Assembly (NCBI GenBank): GCA_902797305.1
Contig: CADBSK010000083.1
Span: forward strand, 1-38,287
From: an uncultured Spirochaetaceae bacterium
GTDB taxonomy: Bacteria; Spirochaetota; Spirochaetia; Treponematales; Treponemataceae
Direction of reading: 5' to 3'
DNA: 38,287 bases
The notes under the pieces were generated by a model that did not search any database, had not been told where the DNA came from, and saw nothing but the letters and a program-made list of their open reading frames with translations. The position numbers were made by a program, and so were the translations under genes. Each line of letters opens with the position of its first letter. Position 1 is the first letter of the stretch. Shown here piece by piece: positions 7,323 through 16,368 of the stretch.

Positions 7323-8524
7323 TGTCACGAAAATTTCTTTCTGGAGATGAAGCTTTTGCTTACGGAGTTAGACTTAGTAAGCCCGATGTAATTTCGGCCT
7401 ATCCTATTACTCCTCAGACTGTAGTTGTAGAAAAACTTTCTGATTTTGTAGAAGATGGCTCCCTAAAAAGTAATTTTATTCATGTCGAGTCGGAACATTC
7501 TGCGCTTTCCTGTGCAATGGGTGTTAGTGCCGCAGGAAGCCGGGCTTTTACAGCAACGAGTTCACAGGGACTTTTATACATGGCTGAATGTCTTGTGTAT
7601 GCAAGCGGCGGTCGTTTTCCAATTGTAATGATGAATGCAAATCGTTCCACTGCCCTTCCATGGAATATTTACGGAGACCAGAGAGATTCCCTTGCTCTTT
7701 TAGACAGCGGCTGGATTCAGGCCTACGCAAAAGACGGCCAGGAAGCTCTTGATTTGGCTCTCTTGAGTTTTTACATTGCAGAACACAAAAAAGTTCAGAC
7801 TCCTTTTATGGTAAATTTAGACGGTTTTGTTCTGACCCACACTTACGAAGTTGTTGATGTTCCGGAACAGGAAAAAGCTGATGAGTTTTTACCTGCTTTT
7901 GAAACGGATAATCGCTTTGACTTTAAACATCCGGTCAACATGGCTTTTTCTGCAGGACCAGAAACCAACACTTACTTTAAGTTCAAGGAACATCAGGGAC
8001 TTTTAAATGTTCCAGAGGTTGTAAAAGAAGCCGAAGAACGATTTGAAAAAATCTTTGGAAGAAAATACTCCGGCCTCGTAGAAAAGTATTTGTGTGATGA
8101 TGCGGATTTTGTAATTGTAACCCTGGGCTCTATAAGCGGTCTTGTCAGCCAGATTGTGGATGAACTCCGTGCAAAAGGCAAAAAAGCAGGCTTATTAAGA
8201 ATACGATATATGAGACCTTTCCCTGTAAATGAAATTGCGCAAGCCTTGCAGGGTGTAAAGGCCGCAGCCGTTCTTGAAAAAGACATTTCTTTCGGTGCAG
8301 AAGGCACTGTATTTACAAATGTAAATTCTGCACTTAAAAAGACAGGTCTTACACTTCCTGTATGCAACTACATCGGAGGCCTAGGTGGAAAAGACATAAG
8401 CCCTGACGAAATACACCAAATTTTTGAAGAATTGGAACGATTAGGAGATAATGGTTCATCCTCTTCCCCTATACATTTTTTAGGGATTCCCCAGGAAGAG
8501 CATAATTTGGGAGGTAAAAAATGA
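7322..8524 (+). CDS. 2-oxoacid:ferredoxin oxidoreductase, alpha subunit
   Basis: 400 residues, the normal alpha-subunit length. It shows the YPITPQT motif near residue 26, which lies at the TPP/substrate pocket in this family, then HVESEHSA and the typical ATSSQGLLYMAE stretch. The C-terminal third forms the family's third domain (VVTLGSISGLV). The subunit architecture is of the POR/VOR kind, not the two-subunit KGOR or indolepyruvate kind; which 2-oxoacid is used (pyruvate, branched-chain, aromatic or methylthio-type) cannot be read from the sequence. Confidence 0.93.
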   Translation: MSRKFLSGDEAFAYGVRLSKPDVISAYPITPQTVVVEKLSDFVEDGSLKSNFIHVESEHSALSCAMGVSAAGSRAFTATSSQGLLYMAECLVYASGGRFPIVMMNANRSTALPWNIYGDQRDSLALLDSGWIQAYAKDGQEALDLALLSFYIAEHKKVQTPFMVNLDGFVLTHTYEVVDVPEQEKADEFLPAFETDNRFDFKHPVNMAFSAGPETNTYFKFKEHQGLLNVPEVVKEAEERFEKIFGRKYSGLVEKYLCDDADFVIVTLGSISGLVSQIVDELRAKGKKAGLLRIRYMRPFPVNEIAQALQGVKAAAVLEKDISFGAEGTVFTNVNSALKKTGLTLPVCNYIGGLGGKDISPDEIHQIFEELERLGDNGSSSSPIHFLGIPQEEHNLGGKK

Positions 8525-9405
8525 TTAATGCAAAAAATTTGAACGAATCAGAATTCTTTTACGGACATAAAGCCTGTGCAGGTTGTGGCGGCAGTCTTGC
8601 CGTACGCATTGCTCTAAAAGTTTTAGGCGAAAAAGCAGTTGCAGTTCTTCCTGCAGGATGTATGAGTGCAGTAGGATTTAACTATCCTCAGCTGGCATTT
8701 GCAAACAATGCTATAATTTCTACATTTGCAGGAACTGCTAGCATGATGACAGGTGTTCTTGCAGGCTTAAAAGCCCGTGGAATTGAAGATGCACAGGTAG
8801 TAGGCTTTGCAGGAGATGGAGGAACTGCAGATATTGGCTTACAGGCATTAAGCGGTGCAATTGATCGTAACGACAACATTCTTTACATCTGTTACGACAA
8901 CGAAGCCTATATGAACACAGGAATTCAGAAAAGTTCCCTTACTCCTTTTGGAGCACGAACAACTACAACTCCTGCAGGCTCTAATATACGTGGAAATTTA
9001 CGCCCAAAAAAGAACTTGTTTGAAATAATTGCTGCTCATGATATTCCATATGCTGCAACAGCCAGTGTAGGTTTTATTCAGGATTTTATAAATAAGGTTG
9101 AAAAAGCCAGTAAAATAAAAGGTACAAAGTTTATTCACGTGATTGCGCCATGCCCAACAGGATGGGGAGTAAATACTGACGATACTGTTGATGTAGCAAA
9201 AGAAATTGTAGAAAGCGGTCTCTGGTATCTTGCAGAATACGAAAATGGTTCTTTCCATCTAAATTATAAACCAAAGGAATTCAGCGATGTAAGTAATTAC
9301 CTTAAGCGACAGGCAAGATTCCGTCATCTCACGCAAGAAGACATTGCTGCAATAGAAGCAGGACGAAATGCAAAGTGGGAAAAGATTTCAAAAGACTGGG
9401 CGTAA
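8521..9405 (+). CDS. 2-oxoacid:ferredoxin oxidoreductase, beta (TPP) subunit
   Basis: 294 residues. The N-terminus carries CAGCGG (Cys 19 and 22) and PAGCMS (Cys 47), with a fourth cysteine in VIAPCPTGW near residue 205, together the ligands of the proximal [4Fe-4S] cluster. The TPP/Mg motif runs from GFAGDGGTADIG to CYDNEAYMNTG. The enzyme converts a 2-oxoacid and CoA to acyl-CoA, CO2 and reduced ferredoxin, or runs in reverse. The low-potential ferredoxin it makes is the kind of donor a nitrogenase-like enzyme needs. This is the last gene before a hairpin at 9412-9425. Confidence 0.93.
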   Translation: MINAKNLNESEFFYGHKACAGCGGSLAVRIALKVLGEKAVAVLPAGCMSAVGFNYPQLAFANNAIISTFAGTASMMTGVLAGLKARGIEDAQVVGFAGDGGTADIGLQALSGAIDRNDNILYICYDNEAYMNTGIQKSSLTPFGARTTTTPAGSNIRGNLRPKKNLFEIIAAHDIPYAATASVGFIQDFINKVEKASKIKGTKFIHVIAPCPTGWGVNTDDTVDVAKEIVESGLWYLAEYENGSFHLNYKPKEFSDVSNYLKRQARFRHLTQEDIAAIEAGRNAKWEKISKDWA

Positions 9406-9411
9406 TAATGT

Positions 9412-9448
9412 GCCGCTTAGGCGGCCTTTCTTATAGTTTTTTTCTATA
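9412..9448 (+). terminator. Probable terminator of the ABC/oxidoreductase operon
   Basis: GCCGC-TTAG-GCGGC (9412-9425), a 5-bp GC stem with a tetraloop, followed by CTTTCTTATAGTTTTTTT. The stem is short but GC-rich in an AT-rich context, and the tail is U-rich. Confidence 0.6.
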
Positions 9449-9456
9449 TTTTTTTA

Positions 9457-9474
9457 TAAAAAACTTGTATTAGA
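9457..9474 (+). repeat. Second copy of the 18-bp promoter element
   Basis: Identical to 2580-2597. It lies between the terminator of the upstream operon and the dyad at 9493-9517, suggesting the CoA ligase gene has its own promoter of the same type as the importer operon. Confidence 0.6.
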
Positions 9475-9492
9475 ACAAAAAACTGTTTTTCT

Positions 9493-9517
9493 TTAACATA
9501 CTAAACAGATAGGTAAT
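9493..9517 (+). promoter_or_regulatory. LysR-box-like dyad (site C) before the CoA ligase gene
   Basis: TTAACATA-N9-TAGGTAAT. The right half is identical to the best sites and the left half matches the consensus at five of eight positions, with the same 8-9-8 spacing and T-N11-A core. It lies where the -10/start region should be (TAACAT 9494-9499 about 18 bp after TTAGAA 9470-9475). Confidence 0.5.
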
Positions 9518-9554
9518 AAAGGGTTTAAAAGCCCTATCAATAGTGAGGTATGTT

Positions 9555-10907
9555 ATGGCAGATTACGGAAAAAATAATCCAGACGGAAAGTATTGGAATA
9601 AAGAACTGGAAACTCTTCCAAGGGAACAACTTGAAGCAAAGCAGCTTGAAGATTTAAAGGAAATCGTTCAATTTGCTTACGACCACGCTCCTTATTACAA
9701 AAGAAGTTTTGATGAAGCCGGTGTAAAACCAAGTGACATTAAAACCTTAAAGGATATAGAAAAATTTCCATTTATTAACAAAAAAACACAGCGTGATACA
9801 CAGGGAGTTGGTTCATTCCTTGGAGAACTTGCAGCTGTTCCAGAAGAAGATGTTGTATTCATTTCGACTTCATCTGGTTCAACTGGTGTTCCAACAGTAA
9901 GTCCTTTTACAAAAAAAGACTTTGATGAATTCCAGGACACAGAAAGCCGCTGGTTCTACCAGATTGGTATGAGAAAGAACGACCGTTATGTTCATGCCCT
10001 CAACTTCTCACTTTACGTTGGTGGTCCTGATGTAATTGGAGCTCAGAATCTTGGCGCCCTTTGTATCTGGGGAGGTACACTTCCTAGCGAACGTCTTCTT
10101 TTCGTTCTTAAGCAGTATCAGCCTACAATCATCTGGACAAGCCCTTCTTACGCATGGCAGCTTGGAGAAAAAGCTCTTAAAGCAGGTTATGATCCTAAAA
10201 AAGACTTTAACATTAAAAAAATTATCGTAGCAGGTGAACTTGGCGGATCAATCAGTTCAACCCGCAAAGCAATTGAAGATATCTGGGGAGCAGAAGTTTA
10301 CGATTTCTACGGACTTTCAGACATTTTCGGAGCATGTGCTGCACAGTGTGAATATCACGACGGACTTCACATTGCAGAAAACCACATTCTTGTAGAAACT
10401 GTTGACCTTAAAACTGGTGAAGTACTTCCACCAGGAGAAACTGGAGAACTTGTATTTACAACATTAAGAAAGCACGCTCGCCCACTTATCAGATTCCGCA
10501 CTGGCGATATTGGACGCATTGACCAGACACCATGTAAGTGTGGACGCACCCACGGAAGAATCCATGTTCTTGGACGCAAAGACGATATGTTCATCGTAAG
10601 TGCTGTAAACGTATTCCCAAGCGACATTGAAGCAGTTATCCGTGACGAAAAAGATTTGACTGGAGAATACCTTATCCGCATCTTCGAAAAAGACTTTACT
10701 TGCAAGTATTCTGTAGAAGTTGAAAAATCAAGTTCAAGTACAAAAACTGACGAAGAAGTAGCAGCTCTTACAAGTGCAGCTCTCAAAGGTCGAATCGGTG
10801 TAAAACCTTCAAGTGTTGTAGTACACAAAGATGGCGAACTTAATACACGAAGCGAACACAAATCTAAGCGTATAATCGACGAAAGAACGCTTACCTATAA
10901 CATCTAA
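9555..10907 (+). CDS. Phenylacetate-CoA ligase-like AMP-forming acyl-CoA synthetase
   Basis: A 450-residue member of the PaaK branch of adenylating enzymes, which are shorter than classical acyl-CoA synthetases. The phosphate-binding loop STSSGSTGVPTVSPF (near residue 113), the YGLSDIFG motif and RFRTGDIGRID are present, and CKCGRTHGRI is typical of PaaK. ATG 9555 is used, with TGAGGT 6 nt upstream; a GTG at 9543 lies within that ribosome binding site. It activates a carboxylic acid with ATP and CoA. With the adjacent oxidoreductase and aminotransferase it could interconvert acid, acyl-CoA, 2-oxoacid and amino acid. The acid could be aromatic, branched-chain or methylthio-propionate-like; not decidable here. 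Confidence 0.87.
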   Translation: MADYGKNNPDGKYWNKELETLPREQLEAKQLEDLKEIVQFAYDHAPYYKRSFDEAGVKPSDIKTLKDIEKFPFINKKTQRDTQGVGSFLGELAAVPEEDVVFISTSSGSTGVPTVSPFTKKDFDEFQDTESRWFYQIGMRKNDRYVHALNFSLYVGGPDVIGAQNLGALCIWGGTLPSERLLFVLKQYQPTIIWTSPSYAWQLGEKALKAGYDPKKDFNIKKIIVAGELGGSISSTRKAIEDIWGAEVYDFYGLSDIFGACAAQCEYHDGLHIAENHILVETVDLKTGEVLPPGETGELVFTTLRKHARPLIRFRTGDIGRIDQTPCKCGRTHGRIHVLGRKDDMFIVSAVNVFPSDIEAVIRDEKDLTGEYLIRIFEKDFTCKYSVEVEKSSSSTKTDEEVAALTSAALKGRIGVKPSSVVVHKDGELNTRSEHKSKRIIDERTLTYNI

Positions 10908-10928
10908 TCTGATGTTGTAAAAAAGGGG

Positions 10929-10982
10929 GCGGAACGACAACTTCTGCGTGGCGCTTAGCTCATACAGAGTGCTTTTCCGCCT
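10929..10982 (+). other. Long-range stem between CoA ligase and hydrolase genes
   Basis: GGCGGAA (10929-10935) pairs with TTCCGCC (10976-10982) around a 40-nt loop. It lacks a proper U-run, so it is either a weak terminator or a structured leader for the gene at 11003. Locally GC-rich compared with its surroundings. Confidence 0.35.
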
Positions 10983-11002
10983 TCTTATATTAGGAGGTCA
11001 AT

Positions 11003-11875
11003 ATGTCTAACCTGAAGCTTGATTTACTGTTTACTGACCCGGAAGAGGTTGATTCTACGGGACTTGCCGATTACACATCCCTTGATTTTGTAAGCAGCGG
11101 TTCTCATATTTACGGCGAGATTATGTGGCCTTCCTCAGATTTTAAAACACCCCATCCTTGTGTCATAATGCTCCATGGATTTCCGGGGACAGCCCGAAAC
11201 GACGATATCTCTCATGCTCTCTGCCGTATTGGTTGTGTAGTAATTGTTCCACACCACAGAGGTGCCTGGGGAAGTCAGGGAAAATATCTAATCACAAACT
11301 GTATTGAAGATGCACAGAATCTTGCAGAATATGTTCATTCTCAAGAATTTGTAGAAAAATACAATGTGGATTCGGAAAGCATCTTTCTTTTGGGGCACAG
11401 CATGGGTGCAAATTCCGCATTAAATGCAGGAAGAAAGATACCCTGGATAAAAGGACTTATTCTGTTAACTCCCTACGACCCTACTCGATACTTGAACCGC
11501 AGCAAAGAAAGCTATTTCCGCTCTCTTTTGGAAGAAGGAAAAATATTGCAGTCAGACGGAATTGACTCCCTGTATGAGGATGTTGTAATTAACAAAGATG
11601 AGATAAGTTTTCCAAATGCATTTTCTCAGGTAAAGGATAAAAATATTTTGATTTTTGGAGCAACTTACGATTCAATTTCACCTATTAATGAAATGATTTT
11701 GCCATTGTGGAATCTTCTTTCCCAAAATAAAACAAATGCAATTCAAAAACTTTTTGATTATCCAACTGAACATGGCCTTTTGGGGCGCCGAATTTCTGTA
11801 ATTAAAGAAATAGCTTCCTTTATTGAAAATGTTCAAAATAGAGAAGAAAAAAATAGAGAGGTAAAAAATGCCTGA
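11003..11875 (+). CDS. Alpha/beta-hydrolase (dienelactone hydrolase/S9-like)
   Basis: 290 residues with the alpha/beta-hydrolase elements in order: oxyanion-hole HGFPGTARND near residue 54, nucleophile elbow LGHSMGANS (Ser near 135), a late acid region IFGATYDSISP, and the catalytic-histidine candidate in TEHGLLGRR. No signal peptide, so cytoplasmic. AGGAGG (10992-10997) precedes the ATG. The stop overlaps the start of the aminotransferase gene by 8 nt, so the two are co-translated. An acyl or thioester hydrolase acting on a product of the CoA ligase or oxidoreductase would fit, but that is context only. Confidence 0.8.
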   Translation: MSNLKLDLLFTDPEEVDSTGLADYTSLDFVSSGSHIYGEIMWPSSDFKTPHPCVIMLHGFPGTARNDDISHALCRIGCVVIVPHHRGAWGSQGKYLITNCIEDAQNLAEYVHSQEFVEKYNVDSESIFLLGHSMGANSALNAGRKIPWIKGLILLTPYDPTRYLNRSKESYFRSLLEEGKILQSDGIDSLYEDVVINKDEISFPNAFSQVKDKNILIFGATYDSISPINEMILPLWNLLSQNKTNAIQKLFDYPTEHGLLGRRISVIKEIASFIENVQNREEKNREVKNA

Positions 11876-13028
11876 TTTATCAAATCGTACTGCAATTTTC
11901 ACAGATTCTGTCATTAGAAAAATGACTCGAATCTCCAATAAATATAATGCTGTAAACCTTTCTCAAGGATTTCCTGATTTTGAGCCTCCAAGAGAGATTC
12001 TGGACCGCCTTGCTCAGGTTACAAAAGAAGACTTTCATCAGTATTCAACAACATGGGGTGCGCAGAATTTTCGTGAAGCCCTTGCTGCAAAAATTCAACA
12101 TTTTTCAGGAATCTCAGTAGACCCTAATTCCGAGCTGGTAGTTACATGTGGCTCAACAGAAGCTATGATGGCAGCTATGATGAGCGTTACCAATCCAGGT
12201 GACAAAGTAATTGTCTTTTCACCTTTTTATGAGAATTACGGTGCTGATACAATTTTAAGCGGGGCCGAGCCTATTTATGTGCCTCTTAATCCTCCCCTGT
12301 TCAATTTTGATCCGGAGATTCTAGAAGATGCCTTCAGACAAAAGCCAAAGGCAATAATCGTCTGCAATCCTTCAAATCCTTGCGGTAAAGTCTTTACCCG
12401 TGAAGAACTTACAATCATCGCAGACCTTGCAAAAAAATATGACACTTTTGTAATCACAGATGAAGTATACGAGCACATTCTCTACAAACCGAATGTCCAT
12501 ACATACATGGCAAGCCTACTAGGAATGAAAGATCGGACTATAACCTGTAATTCTCTTTCAAAGACATACTCAATTACAGGCTGGCGATTGGGATATACAC
12601 AGGCAAATCCCGAAATTACCGACAGAATAAAAAAAGTCCATGACTTTTTGACAGTAGGTGCAGCCGCTCCATTGCAGGAAGCTGCCGTTACAGGACTTAG
12701 ATTTGACGACAAGTATTACCAGGAACTTCAGGAAAAATATACACACAAACGTAATCTGTTCCTGCAGGGCTTACGTGATATCGGTCTTAAACACACGGAA
12801 CCGCAAGGAGCATACTACATAATGATTGACATCAGCGAATTCGGTTATGAATCTGACCTTGAATTTGCAGAAGTTCTTGCCCGAGATGTAGGTGTTGGAA
12901 CTGTTCCTGGTTCAAGCTTTTTCCGCGAACCGGAAAACCGCTATGTTCGCATTCATTTTGCAAAAAAAGATGAAACCTTGAACGAAGCTCTCAACAGACT
13001 TTCATTGATTAGAGAAAAAATAAAATAA
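11868..13028 (+). CDS. PLP-dependent class I aminotransferase (YbdL/kynurenine-aminotransferase-like)
   Basis: 386 residues, fold type [13 protein letters not shown] at residues 27-38 and the internal aldimine lysine in [16 protein letters not shown] are strong family marks, with [10 protein letters not shown] and the C-terminal RIHFAKKDE. The closest remembered relatives are the methionine/aromatic transaminases of the YbdL and KAT group. It would interconvert an amino acid with the 2-oxoacid used by the oxidoreductase at 6466-9405; methionine and 4-methylthio-2-oxobutyrate are attractive given cysK next door, but aromatic amino acids are equally possible. GAGGT precedes the start. Confidence 0.88.
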   Translation: MPDLSNRTAIFTDSVIRKMTRISNKYNAVNLSQGFPDFEPPREILDRLAQVTKEDFHQYSTTWGAQNFREALAAKIQHFSGISVDPNSELVVTCGSTEAMMAAMMSVTNPGDKVIVFSPFYENYGADTILSGAEPIYVPLNPPLFNFDPEILEDAFRQKPKAIIVCNPSNPCGKVFTREELTIIADLAKKYDTFVITDEVYEHILYKPNVHTYMASLLGMKDRTITCNSLSKTYSITGWRLGYTQANPEITDRIKKVHDFLTVGAAAPLQEAAVTGLRFDDKYYQELQEKYTHKRNLFLQGLRDIGLKHTEPQGAYYIMIDISEFGYESDLEFAEVLARDVGVGTVPGSSFFREPENRYVRIHFAKKDETLNEALNRLSLIREKIK

Positions 13029-13037
13029 ATATATTCT

Positions 13038-13058
13038 GAAAACAGTACTGCTGTTTTC
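13038..13058 (+). other. Perfect hairpin in front of cysK
   Basis: GAAAACAG-TACTG-CTGTTTTC, an 8-bp perfect stem with a 5-nt loop ending 5 nt before the AGGAGG of cysK. No U-run follows, so it is more likely an mRNA processing or stability element, or an operator, than a terminator. Confidence 0.5.
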
Positions 13059-13074
13059 TGTCAGGAGGAAGATA

Positions 13075-14013
13075 ATGAGCGATATTAAACAGAGTTCATT
13101 AGAACTGATTGGTGGTACTCCGTTGCTTAAGTTAAACGGATACTCAAAAAGCGCAGGCATTTCAAATGCGACAATTCTTGCTAAGCTGGAATACCTAAAT
13201 CCAGCAGGAAGCGTAAAAGACCGTGTTGCACTTGCAATGATAGAAGATGCAGAAGAAAAAGGCCTTTTAAAAGCCGGTTCTACTATAATCGAGCCAACTT
13301 CTGGTAACACAGGAATTGGACTTGCTGCTGTAGCTGCCGCAAAAGGATACCGTGCGATTTTTACATTGCCAGAAACAATGAGCGTAGAACGCCGTAATCT
13401 TCTTAAAGCTTATGGTGCTGAAATCGTTCTTACAGAAGGTGCAAAGGGCATGAAAGGTGCCATTGCAAAGGCAGAAGAACTTCAGAAATCAATTCCAGGA
13501 TCAATCATCCCGGGACAGTTTGTGAACCCTGCAAATCCTGCAATTCATAAAAAGACTACAGGACCAGAAATCTGGAAACAGACAGATGGAAAAGTAGATA
13601 TTTTTATTGCCGGAGTTGGAACAGGCGGAACAGTCACTGGTGTTGGAGAATATTTAAAGGAACAGAATCCAAATGTAAAGGTAATTGCAGTTGAACCAGC
13701 TACAAGCCCTGTTCTTTCTAAAGGAGTTGCCGGTTCTCACAAAATTCAGGGAATTGGAGCTGGCTTTATTCCTGATGTATTGAACACAAAAATCTATGAC
13801 GAAGTTCTTCCAATTGAAAATGAGGATGCTTTTGAAGAAGGAAGAGCATTTGCACGCTCAGAAGGTATTCTTGTAGGAATTTCCAGTGGTGCTGCATTAA
13901 AAGCTGCAAAAATTGTAGCTTCTCGCCCAGAAAATGCCGGAAAGACAATTGTAGCCCTTCTTCCAGATTCTGGCGATCGCTACCTTTCTACTTCTCTTTT
14001 TGGAGCCAACTAG
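13075..14013 (+). CDS. cysK: Cysteine synthase (O-acetylserine sulfhydrylase)
   Basis: 312 residues, full length. The PLP lysine sits in NPAGSVKDR, the phosphate/substrate loop in TSGNTGIG, and the C-terminal segment [10 protein letters not shown] is characteristic of CysK. It makes cysteine from O-acetylserine and sulfide in the cytoplasm. It is preceded by AGGAGG and followed by a strong terminator, so it is the last gene of the 11003-14013 operon. Its presence links this cluster to sulfur assimilation. Confidence 0.94.
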   Translation: MSDIKQSSLELIGGTPLLKLNGYSKSAGISNATILAKLEYLNPAGSVKDRVALAMIEDAEEKGLLKAGSTIIEPTSGNTGIGLAAVAAAKGYRAIFTLPETMSVERRNLLKAYGAEIVLTEGAKGMKGAIAKAEELQKSIPGSIIPGQFVNPANPAIHKKTTGPEIWKQTDGKVDIFIAGVGTGGTVTGVGEYLKEQNPNVKVIAVEPATSPVLSKGVAGSHKIQGIGAGFIPDVLNTKIYDEVLPIENEDAFEEGRAFARSEGILVGISSGAALKAAKIVASRPENAGKTIVALLPDSGDRYLSTSLFGAN

Positions 14014-14033
14014 TATAACTAGATATAAAAGTT

Positions 14034-14079
14034 GAAATACTTTGAGTGTTATTTTTTCCCAAAGTATTTCGATTTTTTA
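14034..14079 (+). terminator. Terminator between convergent genes
   Basis: GAAATACTTTG (14034-14044) pairs perfectly with CAAAGTATTTC (14060-14070) over 11 bp, followed by GATTTTTTAC. The opposite strand has a shorter U-rich tail, so it may also stop transcription of the barrel gene at 14084-15457. Confidence 0.85.
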
Positions 14080-14083
14080 CCTC

Positions 14084-15457
14084 TTAAAAACAAAATTTTG
14101 CATTAATGTAAAAAGAACTTAAATCTTTGTATTTACCGTAATCACCCTTACAATTTATACCACCTTCACAGTAAGGCCCTTCAAAAAACAGAAGAGCTCC
14201 ACCTTCAAGATTAATCTGATCCGAAAGTTTATAATTTACAGAAGGATTGATCATGATATCAAAATCATTAAAACTGACTACACCACTAAGAGTTAGTTCC
14301 AGAGTTTCGGATAAAAGTGATTTTGAAATGCTCAAAGTTGCCTCATGCTTTAACATATCACTACGCATGAGAGAATCAAGGTTCCCAAAAACAAAATCAC
14401 AGTAATATTGAGCTGTCATTGTCCAGCCTTCTGGCATCCAGTCAAGGCCCGCAAGAACTGCAAGTTCGTTTCTTTGCTCAGAAGTTTCTGTGTCTTCAAG
14501 TGGAAAATTCTGTTTTTGTTCCATTATGCTTTCAGAAGATTTCTGAAAATGCCTCATGGGGAAAAAAGCAGCTTCTACGCGGAGAACGGTTTCTTTAATC
14601 GGAAGAGCTGCATCCGCGCCAACCATTCCCATTCGTTTATAAGTTCCGCTAACAGTAATGTCTTGAATATAAGGCGGGGAACCTGCAGTCGAATATGCAA
14701 GTGTGTAATCCAGCAAAGGAATATCATCCCAACCATAAAATCCATAGAGCGAAAAATCAAGAGCCGAAAGGTATGCAGAAAGCTTTAAAGCGTATTCTCC
14801 GTTCCAAATGGCAATTTCTGGCTGTTCAAAAGAGTCTATTAGAATAGGTGCATCTACAGAAGTTGAGATACTTTCTGTTTGAATCGGAATTGTGACACTT
14901 TGAGGAATAATAAACTTTCTCAAAAGATTATTCTGGTCTACCGGAAGTCTGGACGGAGTAAAAAATGGAATCCAGTAAGCATCCAAAGATATATTATTAC
15001 CTGTAAATGAAAGGCGTAATGCATCAATAGCCATAGAGGAATCATCATCAGCCATGGCAGAAAAAGAAGACATATCTTTTGGGCAAATTACATTCGTAAT
15101 ATCAATACCGTCTGCTTTTCCCCAGGAAGTTTTCTGACGGCCTATTCTAAGCCCCCATAAAGAAGAAGTGTAATCCAGCCAGAGTTCTTTTAGAGAAAAA
15201 TCCACCTGATTTAATAGTGCGTTGTAGGAAACTTCTCCCTCTGCCAATGCTGAGCTGTTTCCGTAATAAGCCTCAACTTTTCCATCAAAAGATGTATCTC
15301 CAATCAAGAAACGACCTTTTGTAGAGTCGTTTTCTAGCCAGGGAGCGCCTGCTGCCCATTTTGTCTGAATGTCAGCAGAAAAATCAATGCTTTGGGCAGA
15401 AATCAGACAGGGAATAAATAAAGCGGTCAAAATAGATGATAATGTTTTTTTCATCAT
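14084..15457 (-). CDS. Outer-membrane beta-barrel partner of the RND/LolA-like cluster
   Basis: 457 residues with a signal peptide (MMKKTLSSILTALFIPCLISA, cleavage before QSIDF) and a terminal Phe (FYINAKFCF), the layout of a large barrel. The motif LRIGRQKTSWGKADG is typical of the DUF1302-like barrels that travel with MMPL-type RND transporters and a LolA-like protein. It is the last gene of the minus-strand unit 18870-14084; GGGAGG precedes the ATG. Probable role: outer-membrane element or receptor for material handled by the RND pump. A lipid substrate is inferred only from the LolA-like partner. Confidence 0.8.
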   Translation of the reverse strand: MMKKTLSSILTALFIPCLISAQSIDFSADIQTKWAAGAPWLENDSTKGRFLIGDTSFDGKVEAYYGNSSALAEGEVSYNALLNQVDFSLKELWLDYTSSLWGLRIGRQKTSWGKADGIDITNVICPKDMSSFSAMADDDSSMAIDALRLSFTGNNISLDAYWIPFFTPSRLPVDQNNLLRKFIIPQSVTIPIQTESISTSVDAPILIDSFEQPEIAIWNGEYALKLSAYLSALDFSLYGFYGWDDIPLLDYTLAYSTAGSPPYIQDITVSGTYKRMGMVGADAALPIKETVLRVEAAFFPMRHFQKSSESIMEQKQNFPLEDTETSEQRNELAVLAGLDWMPEGWTMTAQYYCDFVFGNLDSLMRSDMLKHEATLSISKSLLSETLELTLSGVVSFNDFDIMINPSVNYKLSDQINLEGGALLFFEGPYCEGGINCKGDYGKYKDLSSFYINAKFCF

Positions 15458-15509
15458 GAAAACCTCCCGGTGTTAAGTATCTGCAAACTAGGTTATCTAG
15501 ATTACTTCG

Positions 15510-16322
15510 TTATCTAATTCTACCCTTTTCTAGCGCAGCAACTGTAAAAAGGGAATCATCAATATCATTTGCATCATAAACAATGTTTTTGGTTTCGATT
15601 GTTGACCAGGTACCTGTCTGAACATTTTCCATTTTCATTTTAGTTGCTGTTGTATAGCCTTTGATTGTTGTAAAATCTGAGCAGGTTAAAATTCTGTGGA
15701 GTGTGTCCTGTCGGTCATAAAATTCGCATTTTCTAAGAATGAAGTCAGCTTTTCCGATGTAGCTGATGTAGCGGGGATCTTTTTCTGTGTGAGCCTTGCT
15801 GATGCATTCAACCTTGTAGCATTCTGTACCATCAACGCTTTCTTCCCCTAAAAGCTTGTAGTCGTATTTTGAAATTGCCCGGTCATTCATATCCTGATAG
15901 GTAAAATCAGTTCCCATAAAAGAACCTTCGCTTTCTGAACCGCTTGAAGCGATTCGGCGGGTCTTTTTCATGGCAGGCATATAAAGCCAGTTGTCGCTGT
16001 CTTTTTTATTTCCGTTAGAGTCTTCTTCGTATTCAAACATGAGGTAACCGGTTCCAGAAACATCCTTTGGAGTTGTAAAAACGATTACTTCTTTTGAAAC
16101 ATCTCCATAATCCTTGCTTTTCATGATAACTTCCCGAATTCGGTCGTTACCTTTTTTTGAGTGAATTGTAAGAGTGGCGGTAGAAGAAGCTGTTTTTGCT
16201 TCTGGAACTTCATTTGCTTTTTTGATGATGTCGTAACCGGTGAGGCTTTGAGCTGAAAGAGCCTGAGAGAACAGAGCCCCTGTGATTAATAAAGAAGAAA
16301 GTGTAAAAATTGATTTTTTCAT
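15510..16322 (-). CDS. Outer membrane lipoprotein-sorting (LolA-like) protein
   Basis: 270 residues from ATG 16322, preceded by AGGAG. The longer frame from 16397 runs through the structured GC-rich element and is rejected. Signal peptide MKKSIFTLSSLLITGALFSQ, cleavage probably after the second Ala-Gln pair. The mature protein fits the PF17131 family: YDIIKKANEVPEA, then GYLMFEYEED, DNWLYMPAMKKTRRIASS and the GSFMGTDFTYQDM signature. These proteins have the LolA half-barrel fold that binds lipid or lipoprotein acyl chains, and commonly accompany MMPL-type RND proteins. Confidence 0.87.
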   Translation of the reverse strand: MKKSIFTLSSLLITGALFSQALSAQSLTGYDIIKKANEVPEAKTASSTATLTIHSKKGNDRIREVIMKSKDYGDVSKEVIVFTTPKDVSGTGYLMFEYEEDSNGNKKDSDNWLYMPAMKKTRRIASSGSESEGSFMGTDFTYQDMNDRAISKYDYKLLGEESVDGTECYKVECISKAHTEKDPRYISYIGKADFILRKCEFYDRQDTLHRILTCSDFTTIKGYTTATKMKMENVQTGTWSTIETKNIVYDANDIDDSLFTVAALEKGRIR

Positions 16323-16368
16323 AATAAAACTCCTGTGAAATATATAAAATGCAAGAAGTCGAAATCTT

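Noticed and set aside
9555..10907. Dedicated aerobic phenylacetate degradation (paa) gene
   Set aside because: The ligase is PaaK-like, but no paaABCDE, paaG, paaZ or paaJ genes are present and the setting is anaerobic; only the enzyme class is claimed.
14408..14788. 126-codon plus-strand ORF
   Set aside because: Antisense shadow of the barrel gene at 14084-15457, with composition unlike a real protein.
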